Source: Streptomyces sp. CT34 (GTDB lineage: Bacteria; Actinomycetota; Actinomycetes; Streptomycetales; Streptomycetaceae). From it: a stretch of 35,383 bases of DNA. The notes below the pieces were generated by a model. That model made no database searches. It was given only the letters and a program-made list of their open reading frames with translations, and was not told where the DNA came from. Made by a program: the position numbers and the translations under genes. The DNA is taken from assembly GCF_000805335.1 (NCBI RefSeq), contig NZ_KN708638.1:3972259-4007641 (forward strand). The letters run 5' to 3'. Each line of letters opens with the position of its first letter. The first letter of the stretch is position 1. This document shows, one piece after another, positions 9,292 to 16,196 of the stretch.

Positions 9292-10249
9292 GTCCGATGT
9301 TCTCAGTGGTCGAAGGCGGTCAGGGATCGTTTGATCTTGGCGCCGGTGGTCCAGTTGTGCCAGACACCTGCTGCGAGTGCGAGGAGTCGTTGGCCGGTGC
9401 GGGCGAACACTCCAGGCAGGGTTCTGCCTCCGTGTTGTTCCAGGCTGAACTGGCCTTTGAGTGTGGCGAACACGGCCTCGATCCATTGGCGGACACGGGC
9501 GAGACGGCCGTGTCGCACGGGCTCGTCCTTCCGGTCCGGACGCACCAGATGGACGCCCAGGCTCTCGGTCAGGAACGCCTCGAACTCCCTTCCGGCGAAG
9601 CCCTTGTCCGCGAGGATCACTTGGCCGGAGCGTACGAGGTGGTGGTCGCGTTCCAGCAGTGCGGTCATCACCTCCCGTTCGCCGATCTTGGGATGGGCCA
9701 GGCACCAGGAGATGGGCATGCCTTCCGCGGTGGTCAGCAGGTAGAGCCGAAAGCCCCAGAAGAAGCGGGAATGGCTGGGGCAGTATCCGTATCCGGCGTG
9801 CCCTGCCAGTTCGGAGCGTTTGACTGTCTGGCGGGAGGCGGCGCACGGCAGTGGGGTGGAGTCGACCAGGCGCAGGTTGTCGTGCCAGGTGGGCACCTGC
9901 TGGGCCAGTGCCTGGAGCACGGCCGAGATCAGTGGGCCGGCGGCGTTCAGGCGCTTGTTGTAGGCGGATTGCTGGGGCAGGTAGCGGAAGAGGTGTCGTA
10001 GGCGGGCGTGCGCGAAGCGGATCCAGTGACGGGTAGAGGGAAAGCCGAGCAGGACCTGGGCGACGGCCAGGCACAGCAGTTCGGCGTCTGTCAGTTTCGG
10101 GGGTCGCCCGATCCGGCGACGAGGGGCCACATGGTCGTCGATGAACACGTAGAGTGCCGCCAGAAGGGCGTCTAGGTTTGTCGTCACACACGAGCCAACG
10201 GGCGCCCTTCGCCATGGTCGCGGCCAGCACAAACATCGGACTCATTCAT
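9284..10249 (-). mobile_element. IS982-family insertion sequence, copy 1 (966 bp)
   Basis: The ends are inverted repeats (ATGAATGAGTCCGATGTT-like) flanked on both sides by CTAG (9280-9283 and 10250-10253), taken as the target duplication. Copy 2 at 19860-20825 has the same length and lies in the opposite orientation. Comparing the coding regions shows at least two substitutions: Phe/Leu in K-G-Q-[FL]-S-L-E-Q and a silent change near the A-D-K-G-F motif. The element inserted into the last codons of ureD and separated that gene from its terminator. Confidence 0.93.
9303..10187 (-). CDS. IS982-family transposase, copy 1
   Basis: DDE transposase of 294 residues if started at the GTG giving V-T-T-N-L-D-A-L-L; an ATG 15 codons earlier (10232) is also possible. 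The likely catalytic triad is D109 (L-V-D-S-T-P), D194 (I-L-A-D-K-G-F) and E237 (Q-W-I-E-A-V-F). The R-S-E-L-A-G-x-A-G-Y-G-Y-C-x-S-H-S-R-F-F-W-G pattern is shared with Streptomyces IS982 transposases as I remember them. The frame is intact, so the element may be active. It is transcribed against the urease operon and would make antisense RNA across the ureD tail only if read through. Confidence 0.9.
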   Translation of the reverse strand: MTTNLDALLAALYVFIDDHVAPRRRIGRPPKLTDAELLCLAVAQVLLGFPSTRHWIRFAHARLRHLFRYLPQQSAYNKRLNAAGPLISAVLQALAQQVPTWHDNLRLVDSTPLPCAASRQTVKRSELAGHAGYGYCPSHSRFFWGFRLYLLTTAEGMPISWCLAHPKIGEREVMTALLERDHHLVRSGQVILADKGFAGREFEAFLTESLGVHLVRPDRKDEPVRHGRLARVRQWIEAVFATLKGQFSLEQHGGRTLPGVFARTGQRLLALAAGVWHNWTTGAKIKRSLTAFDH

Positions 10250-10262
10250 CTAGGAACGTAGT

Positions 10263-10300
10263 GGGAGTGTCCGCCGCCTCGGTGGGCGGCGGACACTCCC
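10263..10300 (+). terminator. 16-bp stem terminator shared by ureD and int
   Basis: GGGAGTGTCCGCCGCC pairs perfectly with GGCGGCGGACACTCCC around the loop TCGGTG. It sits between the original ureD stop (10261) and the convergent int stop (10351). The strength and position suit a bidirectional terminator. IS copy 1 now separates it from ureD. Confidence 0.8.
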
Positions 10301-10350
10301 TTCGGAACGGCATCAGGTGAGGGCAACGCGTCGCTGCCCCCACCCGATCG

Positions 10351-11502
10351 TCAGGCTTCGCGTGCGACCCGATGCGGGGTATCCGCTTGCTGGCGCAGGG
10401 CGCGGACCCTCGCGTCGATGCCCTCCGCGACCTCCTGCTGTCGTGCGTCGTCGGAGTGCTGATAGATCAGTGCAGCCCTCTCCGAGGACTGGCCGGCGCG
10501 GACCATGGCGTCCTTGAGGGTGGCGCCAGCCTGGGTGGACAGGGTGTGTCCGGTGTGGCGGAGGTCGTAGAAGCGGAAGTCGCCCGGCAGACCGACCTGC
10601 GCTCGGGCCCTGCGCCACTTGCGGCCGAAGGTGGACCGGCGGAACGGGGCGCCCTTCTCGCCGACGAACAGCAGCCCGTCGGGGCCCTTCTCGGCGAACC
10701 AGTCGAGGTGGCGCTTGACCTCCATGTACAGGAAGCCGGGCAGGTAGATGGTGCGTTCGCCGGCGTCCGACTTGGTGTCGCCCTCGACGCGGCGGCCGGT
10801 CGTCAGCTCGGGTGCCGCTTCCCAGATCTTCACCGCGAGGGGGTCGAGGGTGACGTTGGGCCTGCGCAGGGCCGCCTGCTCCTCCGGGCGCATCGGGCCG
10901 TAGGCGCCGAAGTAGACCATCAGCCGCCAGCGCGGACCGATCGCGTCGGCGAGCGCGTCGACCTGCTCGACGGTCGCCGTCGGCCGCTCCTTCGCCTTCT
11001 CCGTGCCCGCGCCCTTGATCCGGCAGGGGTTGCGGCGGATCAGCTCGTCGTCGGTGGCCGTCTCCATGATCGCCTTGAGCAGGCGATAGGACTTGGCGAC
11101 GGTCGTCGCGCCGGTGGCCTGGAGCCGCTCGGCCCGCCAGGTGCGCACACCGGGCGGGGTGAGCTCGTCCAGGTCCATCGTGCCGAAGGTAGGCAGGACG
11201 TGCAGCCGCAGGAGGCGGCGGTACAGCTCGTCCGTGGTCGCGGACAGCCCGCGCTCATCGACCCACTTCAGCGCGTACGCCTCGAAGTTGACCGCACCGG
11301 CGTCGGGGTCGATCCAGTGCTTGCGCTCGATGTCGGCCTGGGTGAGGGTGAGCCAGGTCTGCGCGTCGGTCTTGGTCTCGAATGTCTCCGGGGCGGTCCG
11401 TCGGCTGCCGTCCGGTGCCAAGTAGCGGGCCTGCCACCGGCCGGAGGGGAGACGACGCACGGACCCGAATTCGCGCCGCCGCTGCGGCTTGCGGGCCGTC
11501 AT
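10351..11502 (-). CDS. int: Tyrosine recombinase / integrase
   Basis: The 383-residue phage-type integrase has an N-terminal arm-binding region (G-S-V-R-R-L-P-S-G-R-W-Q-A-R-Y), a SAM-like core-binding domain (about 70-160), and a catalytic domain. Visible catalytic residues are R205 (M-R-P-E-E), K244 (T-K-S-D-A-G), R315 (Y-D-L-R-H-T) and the Tyr347 nucleophile (A-L-I-Y-Q-H-S). The usual box II His is Tyr/Phe and the G-H-S-S is G-Q-S-S. It should catalyse integration into and excision from tRNA-Gly. ATG 11502 overlaps the xis stop as TGATG. It does not sit beside either att site: the 7-kb urease cargo separates it from attL. Confidence 0.93.
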   Translation of the reverse strand: MTARKPQRRREFGSVRRLPSGRWQARYLAPDGSRRTAPETFETKTDAQTWLTLTQADIERKHWIDPDAGAVNFEAYALKWVDERGLSATTDELYRRLLRLHVLPTFGTMDLDELTPPGVRTWRAERLQATGATTVAKSYRLLKAIMETATDDELIRRNPCRIKGAGTEKAKERPTATVEQVDALADAIGPRWRLMVYFGAYGPMRPEEQAALRRPNVTLDPLAVKIWEAAPELTTGRRVEGDTKSDAGERTIYLPGFLYMEVKRHLDWFAEKGPDGLLFVGEKGAPFRRSTFGRKWRRARAQVGLPGDFRFYDLRHTGHTLSTQAGATLKDAMVRAGQSSERAALIYQHSDDARQQEVAEGIDARVRALRQQADTPHRVAREA

Positions 11503-11783
11503 CAGGCCACCTTCCGGTAGGCCGAGCGCGCTTCGCGGAGAGTGGGGACGGTGTGGTCGTCGATGTAGGCGTCCAGCACGCTGGTGCGAATGCGGACGTG
11601 GCGGCCGACCTTGACGTAGCGGATACGGCGCTCCTGTACGAGGCGCCGGATGAAGCGGACGCCGGTGCCCAGGTGCTCGGCCGCCTCGGCAGGGCTGAGG
11701 AGCGGGTCGGGGGTGTGGGTGATCACCTCCTTCGCGGACTTCGGGGTCTGGATGGAGGCGTGGGGTATCGCCGGGCGGCGCAA
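11502..11783 (-). CDS. xis: Excisionase-type helix-turn-helix protein
   Basis: The 93-residue protein has a MerR-like/excisionase HTH: L-S-P-A-E-A-A-E-H-L-G, then F-I-R-R-L-V-Q-E-R-R-I-R-Y-V-K-V-G-R-H-V-R-I. This family bends DNA at att sites and directs recombination towards excision. The stop overlaps the int start, so the two are translationally coupled. The sequence AAGGAGGTGATC lies within the reading frame about 20 codons in and resembles a perfect anti-SD complement. I kept the ATG at 11783 because no start codon sits at a useful distance after it. Confidence 0.88.
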   Translation of the reverse strand: MRRPAIPHASIQTPKSAKEVITHTPDPLLSPAEAAEHLGTGVRFIRRLVQERRIRYVKVGRHVRIRTSVLDAYIDDHTVPTLREARSAYRKVA

Positions 11784-11937
11784 GGGTGGGTCCTCGTCTG
11801 GCGGGTGCGGCGCGGCAACACCGCACTCCGCCGGGTCGTTCGTGGGATGGGCGGAATGTGTTGTGTTCCCTGGCCTGGGGGTTTGCGGGTCCCAGGGGCC
11901 GGGGTGGTCTGTGGGGCGGGCCAGGGTGGCCAGCCGG

Positions 11938-12474
11938 TCAGCCGTCCTGGCTGGCTCCGGGCTCGTCGCCGGATGCCTCGTTGGGCGGCTGAGTGAGGTG
12001 GAACGCCTGGGCGAAGTTCGGGATGGCCTCGTCGGCCAAGGCGCTGGCGATCATGACCTCGGCTTCGTCGCGGATGTCGGGGTGTTCCGCGAGGTAGGCG
12101 TCGAAGGCGTCTCGGGCTTGGCTGAAGGCGGCGCCGGCCCGCTGGGTCTCACGGAACGCGCGGACGACGTTCTCGATCAGTTCCATGGCTCGGGCCTTGG
12201 CGGCGAGCCGCGGCGGTCCGACGAGGTTGTCCAGCGAGACGCCGAAGACCTCGGCGAAGCCGATCGCCTCGTCGAGGTTGACCCGACGCTTGCCGTTCTC
12301 GATCCGCCACACCGCGGACGGGTTCATCTCGTACCCGGCCTCGTTCAAGCGGTCCGAGAGGGAGTTGGTGCTCCAGCCCCTGGCCTCCCGCTCGACCCTC
12401 AGCCGGGCGGCGACGTTCTCCTCGCCTCTGAGCAGAACCCCCTCTTCGGCACCGTCCGCTTCCGCGTCGGTCAT
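11938..12474 (-). CDS. XRE-family transcriptional regulator of the mobility module
   Basis: The 178-residue protein has a Cro/CI-type helix-turn-helix at about 22-82 (V-A-A-R-L-R-V-E-R-E-A-R-G-W-S ... P-S-A-V-W-R-I-E-N-G-K-R) and an acidic helical C-terminal half. It is placed like a phage or ICE repressor, between int/xis and the divergent helicase gene. ATG 12474 is chosen over the GTG three codons upstream because GGAAGGAGGG lies at the right distance from ATG. A palindrome CTGCATTTTGCAG 34 bases upstream is a likely autoregulatory operator. It probably controls excision and mobilisation, which is inference from position. Confidence 0.87.
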   Translation of the reverse strand: MTDAEADGAEEGVLLRGEENVAARLRVEREARGWSTNSLSDRLNEAGYEMNPSAVWRIENGKRRVNLDEAIGFAEVFGVSLDNLVGPPRLAAKARAMELIENVVRAFRETQRAGAAFSQARDAFDAYLAEHPDIRDEAEVMIASALADEAIPNFAQAFHLTQPPNEASGDEPGASQDG

Positions 12475-12507
12475 GGGCCACACCCTCCTTCCTCAGGCAT
12501 CACTCTT

Positions 12508-12520
12508 CTGCATTTTGCAG
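12508..12520. promoter_or_regulatory. Palindromic operator candidate of the XRE regulator
   Basis: CTGCATTTTGCAG is a perfect 5-bp inverted repeat around TTT. A related half site, TTCTGCA, recurs at 12564-12570. Both lie in the divergent control region between the XRE gene and the helicase gene. Confidence 0.5.
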
Positions 12521-12777
12521 GAACGCCTCAACAGTAGCATCCATGCTGCGGTTCGCAAAGGGTTTCTGCAATCGGCATTCGTGTGGCATCGTTGTGGTCC
12601 CACCCGCCCGACCACGACCGCAGGAGCCCGCCTCACCCCACGATCCGCGCAGCAAAAAGCCCCCCGGTGAAGCGAACACCGAGGGGCTCAAGCGCGAACC
12701 TCATGACCGCCCATCCCTGAACGATCTCCTGCGAAGCCGGGGTTGCCGCCCCATATGGCCCGCAGTCGAGGAGCTCC
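12521..12777. other. Divergent control region upstream of the helicase gene
   Basis: No protein gene is supported here. It holds the second XRE half site, a minus-strand intrinsic terminator (12654-12687), and the GAGGAG ribosome-binding site for GTG 12778. The 63-residue minus-strand frame running over the operator has no family features. Confidence 0.5.
12654..12687 (-). terminator. Minus-strand intrinsic terminator in the helicase leader
   Basis: On the minus strand a stem (AGCCCCTCGGTG with CACCGGGGGGCT, one mismatch, loop TTCGCTT) is followed by five T. It is a textbook Rho-independent terminator, uncommon in this GC-rich context. No minus-strand gene lies upstream, so it implies a short antisense transcript or an insulator. 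Confidence 0.65.
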
Positions 12778-14274
12778 GTGCCCCACAGTACGACCCCGCC
12801 CATGCCCGCGTCCATGTCGCAGCCCCCGCACGACGTGGACGCCGAGTGCGCCGTCCTCGGCGCCTGCATGCACGACAGCGCTGCCATCGACGAAGTACGA
12901 CCCGTCCTCGGCGATGACGCCTTCCACCGTCCCGCCCACGAGACGATCTGGCGTGCCCTGCTCTCCCTGCACAGCGAGGGCAGGCCCACCGACCCGATCG
13001 CGCTCAACGACCGCCTCGGCGAACTGGACGCCCTCCAGCGCGTCGGCGGCCCCGCTTACACACACCACCTCGCCGGCGCTTCCCCCGGCATCAGCGGCGC
13101 CGCCTACCACGCGGAGATCGTTCGCAGGAAGGCCGACCTGCGCCGCCTGAGCGCCGCCGGCCTGCGCACCCTCCAGCGCGCCCAGGAGCCGGGCGCCGAC
13201 CCCGACGTGATCCGCAGCGGGATCGAGTCGGAGATGCGCGCCGAGCGCGAGCGGGCCCTTGCCTCCGGCCACGGCCGCCTCTCCCAATTCCTCACCGATG
13301 GCTGGCACTTCGTCACCGCGACCGGCGCCGAGACGGAGCCGCTGTGGGGCACACCCGACAAGGTCGCCTGGGGCTCGGGCGAGAGCCTGATGATCGTCGG
13401 GGCGCCCGGCGTGGGCAAGACGACGCTGGCCCACCAGGTCGTCCTGGCCCGGATCGGCCTGCGGGACACCGTCCTCGGCATGCCGGTCGCCCCCAGCAAG
13501 CGGGTGCTGTACCTGGCGATGGACCGGCCGAAGCAGATCGCCAAGGCCATGGCCCGCGGCATCGAGGCGCCCGACGAACGGCTGCTGCGGGAACGCCTGG
13601 CCGTCTGGCAGGGCCCGCTGCCCGCGACCCTCGACAAGGAGCCCGACCTCCTCGCGGACCTCGCCGCCGCCCACCAGGCCGACACCATCGTGATCGACAG
13701 CCTGAAGGACGCCATCAGCACCCTCGTCGACGACGCCCTCGCCGTGGCGTTCAACAACGCCCGCCAGCGCGCCATCCGCAACGGCATCGAGATCATGGAG
13801 CTACACCACCAGCGCAAGGCGACCGCCGACGTCCCGCGCGGCCAACGCCCCACCCTGGACCGGGTCTACGGCTCAACCTGGCTCACCTCCGGCGCCGGAA
13901 GCGTCCTGTTCCTCTCCGGCGACTCCGGAGATCCCGCCGTCACCCTGCACCACCTGAAGATGTGCACCGGCGAGATCGGCCCGCTGCAGCTCCTGCACGA
14001 CCACACCCACGGCACCACGACCGTGGACCCGGCCCTCGACCCGTCCGCCCTTCTGGCCGCCCACCCCGGTGGGCTGACCACGCGTGACCTGGCCACCCTC
14101 CTCACCGGAGAGACCACGCCCTCCCGCGGCGCCGTCGAGAAGGCCCGGCGCGAGCTGGAGCGCCTGGTGAAGGCCGGAAAGGCCACGAAGGCCGAAGGCA
14201 TCGCGGGCGGCAGCGGAGGCGGCCAACAGACCCGCTACTACACCACCGTGCGGCACATGAGCGTCGTCTCCTGA
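12778..14274 (+). CDS. DnaB-N / RecA-fold ATPase (replicative helicase-like)
   Basis: The 498-residue protein combines a DnaB N-terminal-like helical domain (about 18-115: D-V-D-A-E-C-A-V-L-G-A-C-M) with a RecA-type ATPase. Its Walker A is G-A-P-G-V-G-K-T-T (208-216) and Walker B is T-I-V-I-D-S. The C-terminal part (from about 425) looks like a winged-helix DNA-binding region (G-G-L-T-T-R-D-L-A). Such proteins in actinomycete elements are likely replication helicases/initiators that let the excised circle replicate. GTG 12778 follows GAGGAGCTCC. The gene faces away from the XRE repressor and is followed by the GTWCACG repeat cluster, a plausible binding target. No separate primase or Rep gene is seen. 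Confidence 0.85.
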   Translation: MPHSTTPPMPASMSQPPHDVDAECAVLGACMHDSAAIDEVRPVLGDDAFHRPAHETIWRALLSLHSEGRPTDPIALNDRLGELDALQRVGGPAYTHHLAGASPGISGAAYHAEIVRRKADLRRLSAAGLRTLQRAQEPGADPDVIRSGIESEMRAERERALASGHGRLSQFLTDGWHFVTATGAETEPLWGTPDKVAWGSGESLMIVGAPGVGKTTLAHQVVLARIGLRDTVLGMPVAPSKRVLYLAMDRPKQIAKAMARGIEAPDERLLRERLAVWQGPLPATLDKEPDLLADLAAAHQADTIVIDSLKDAISTLVDDALAVAFNNARQRAIRNGIEIMELHHQRKATADVPRGQRPTLDRVYGSTWLTSGAGSVLFLSGDSGDPAVTLHHLKMCTGEIGPLQLLHDHTHGTTTVDPALDPSALLAAHPGGLTTRDLATLLTGETTPSRGAVEKARRELERLVKAGKATKAEGIAGGSGGGQQTRYYTTVRHMSVVS

Positions 14275-14297
14275 CCCCGCCCGGCCGAGCCCGGACC

Positions 14298-14491
14298 GTT
14301 CACGCGACCGTACACGCGCCCCTCTCGCCGCCATGCCCTCCACGCCCGCCCAAAGCGTTCACGCGCACCGCGAAACCGCAGGTCAAACGTTCACGCGACC
14401 GTACACGCCGTACACGCGACAGAGCGTTCACGCGCGAGCCCCCCTTTAGAAGGGGGCTCGCGTGTACGCCCCCCTCGTGAACGCCGTGAAC
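14298..14491. repeat. Iteron-like cluster of ten GTWCACG repeats around a hairpin
   Basis: GTTCACG or GTACACG occurs on the plus strand at 14298, 14310, 14357, 14389, 14401, 14410 and 14426, and on the minus strand at 14461-14467, 14476-14482 and 14485-14491. Two of the forward pairs share the longer unit GTTCACGCGACCGTACACGC. The two orientations flank an 11-bp hairpin. The array fills the gap between the helicase and DUF2637 genes, a natural place for an origin or a replication-control site. Confidence 0.75.
14433..14462 (+). terminator. 11-bp perfect hairpin inside the repeat cluster
   Basis: CGCGAGCCCCC pairs with GGGGGCTCGCG around the loop CTTTAGAA. It could terminate the helicase transcript. 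Its position at the axis between forward and reverse repeats also fits a single-strand origin or nick-site structure. Confidence 0.6.
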
Positions 14492-14538
14492 GCCCCACCT
14501 CTCCCCTCCCGCACCACCACCTCAGGAGCACCACCCAC

Positions 14539-15414
14539 ATGCCCGAAACCCCAACCGCCATACGGGGCACCCGCGCGATCCGCGCCGGCATCGCCCTGCT
14601 CGCCGCGTTCGCCTTCGCCCTCTCCTACGCCGCCCTGCGGCAGATGGCCGCCGCCATCCACATCCGCGGACTGCTCACCTACGCCTTCCCCCTCGTGATC
14701 GACGGGTTCATCGCCATCGGCGTCGGCGCCCTGCTCATGCTCCGCACCGCCCCACTGCGCTCCCGCCTATACGTGTGGGCCCTCGTCGGGCTGGCCACCG
14801 TGACGAGCATCTGGGCCAACGCCCTGCACGCCGTACGCCTCAACGAGCAGAGCCACCAAGATGACGGCCTCCGGCTCGGCGACCTGACCGTCGGCGCCCT
14901 GTCCGCCATCGCCCCACTCGCCCTCGCGGGCGCAGTCCACCTCTACATCGTCATCCGCCGGCACCCCACTCCTCGCCCACAGGAGGGCGACGCCGCCGAA
15001 CGCCACGACGTCGCCAGCCGCAGCCACAACAGCATCGACACCGCCGCGCCCGTGGCCCTCGCCGACAAGGGCCACGGCGCACAGGAGCCAACTGTTCCCG
15101 ATGTGGCTGACGATCCCGCTGACACGGCTTCGGACACCACCGATGTGGCTAGGGCCCCGCCGCCCCCCACCGAGCCACAAGGCCACGAGGACAGCGAAAC
15201 CCCCGCCGAACGGCTCGCCATCGCGCGGACCGCACCGCTGGGACGCAACGGCCGCGCCTCGCGCCGCCACATCGAAGACACCTTCCGCAGCAAGGGCCTC
15301 ACCATCGGCAGGAAGGAAGCGGACAAGATCAAGGACATCCTTCAAGCCGAACTCGACGGGGCCGCCTCTCAGCGGCAGGGCGAGATGGACGCAGCTCCCG
15401 TCGGCGCCACCTGA
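14539..15414 (+). CDS. DUF2637 (Spd-like) membrane protein
   Basis: The 291-residue protein begins with about four transmembrane helices (roughly residues 15-35, 45-68, 77-95 and 115-138) typical of DUF2637 proteins, some of which are called plasmid spread (Spd) proteins in Streptomyces. A long polar, disordered middle follows (140-230), then a C-terminal DNA-binding-like tail (G-R-A-S-R-R-H-I-E-D-T-F-R-S-K-G-L-T-I-G-R-K-E-A-D). It may act in intra-mycelial spreading or membrane anchoring of the transfer complex. AGGAG lies 13 bases before ATG. It sits between replication and mobilisation genes. Confidence 0.82.
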   Translation: MPETPTAIRGTRAIRAGIALLAAFAFALSYAALRQMAAAIHIRGLLTYAFPLVIDGFIAIGVGALLMLRTAPLRSRLYVWALVGLATVTSIWANALHAVRLNEQSHQDDGLRLGDLTVGALSAIAPLALAGAVHLYIVIRRHPTPRPQEGDAAERHDVASRSHNSIDTAAPVALADKGHGAQEPTVPDVADDPADTASDTTDVARAPPPPTEPQGHEDSETPAERLAIARTAPLGRNGRASRRHIEDTFRSKGLTIGRKEADKIKDILQAELDGAASQRQGEMDAAPVGAT

Positions 15415-15539
15415 TCCCGCGATCCAACCGATCGCCCCACCCTCCCGGCTCGCCCCGTGTCCCCGCGCAGACCAGCGCCGGGACACGGGGAACGCGCACA
15501 GCGTGGCCGCGACACCAACACCCCACGGAGACCCAACCC

Positions 15540-16196
15540 ATGCACGACCCGTACGACGAACTCCCCACCAGGCAGCAGGAGATGACCACCACCCCTAACA
15601 GCGCAGCAAGGTATCCCGCTGGACCGTCCAAGGGCCGGGCCAACGGGGGTGCCTCCGCCCCGGGGGTGGCGGAGGGACTCGGGCACCAGGGGGTGCCCGA
15701 AGGGGAACAGCCCGCCGACGTCGACACCGCCGCTGCTGTGCCGCTGCCGCGTGCCGCCGACGCCGCAGCTCTTCATCGTGTCGCCCGCCGCCGTCAGCGC
15801 GATCCGAACGGACAGCGGAAACAGCGTGTCGACGCGCGCTACAGCGTTGCCGAAAAGAACAAGATCCTCGGCAAGGCCCGGTCGCTGAACGTCAGTGGCG
15901 CCTACCTCGTCGGGGCAGCAGTCATGGCGTACATCGACGGCGATCTCACTCTGCCCGGCCAGCGCACCCAGCTCGACGACTACATCGACGAGCTCAATGC
16001 CCTGCGCCGGCAGGTCGCCATGATCGGCCACAACGTCAACCAGATCGCCAAGAAGCTCAACTCCGGCGGCGATCCACACCCTGGGGATACCGCCACCCTG
16101 GCTCAGACCGAGCGCACCCTGGCCGCGGTCAGCACCACGGTCGGCCACATCGCGGCAGCTGCGAACGAGGCCGTGGCCAGGAAGGGGTCCCGGTGA
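15540..16196 (+). CDS. mobC: MobC-like relaxosome accessory protein
   Basis: The 218-residue protein has a disordered Ala/Gly/Pro-rich first half and a C-terminal MobC domain. The domain shows the ribbon-helix-helix-like start R-V-D-A-R-Y-S-V-A-E-K and the diagnostic L-R-R-Q-V-A-M-I-G-H-N-V-N-Q-I-A-K-K-L-N. MobC proteins melt or mark the oriT so the relaxase can nick. The stop overlaps the relaxase start (GTGA), so the pair is translationally coupled. The first part may start later than the given ATG; the Met at codon 15 is an alternative. Confidence 0.9.
   Translation: MHDPYDELPTRQQEMTTTPNSAARYPAGPSKGRANGGASAPGVAEGLGHQGVPEGEQPADVDTAAAVPLPRAADAAALHRVARRRQRDPNGQRKQRVDARYSVAEKNKILGKARSLNVSGAYLVGAAVMAYIDGDLTLPGQRTQLDDYIDELNALRRQVAMIGHNVNQIAKKLNSGGDPHPGDTATLAQTERTLAAVSTTVGHIAAAANEAVARKGSR

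Noticed and set aside
12500..12691. 63-residue minus-strand frame over the repressor control region
   Set aside because: It runs through an operator-like palindrome and a terminator, lacks a ribosome-binding site and shows no family pattern.
14298..14491. Repeat cluster as a CRISPR array
   Set aside because: Repeats are only 7-20 bases, irregularly spaced, in both orientations, and no cas genes are near.
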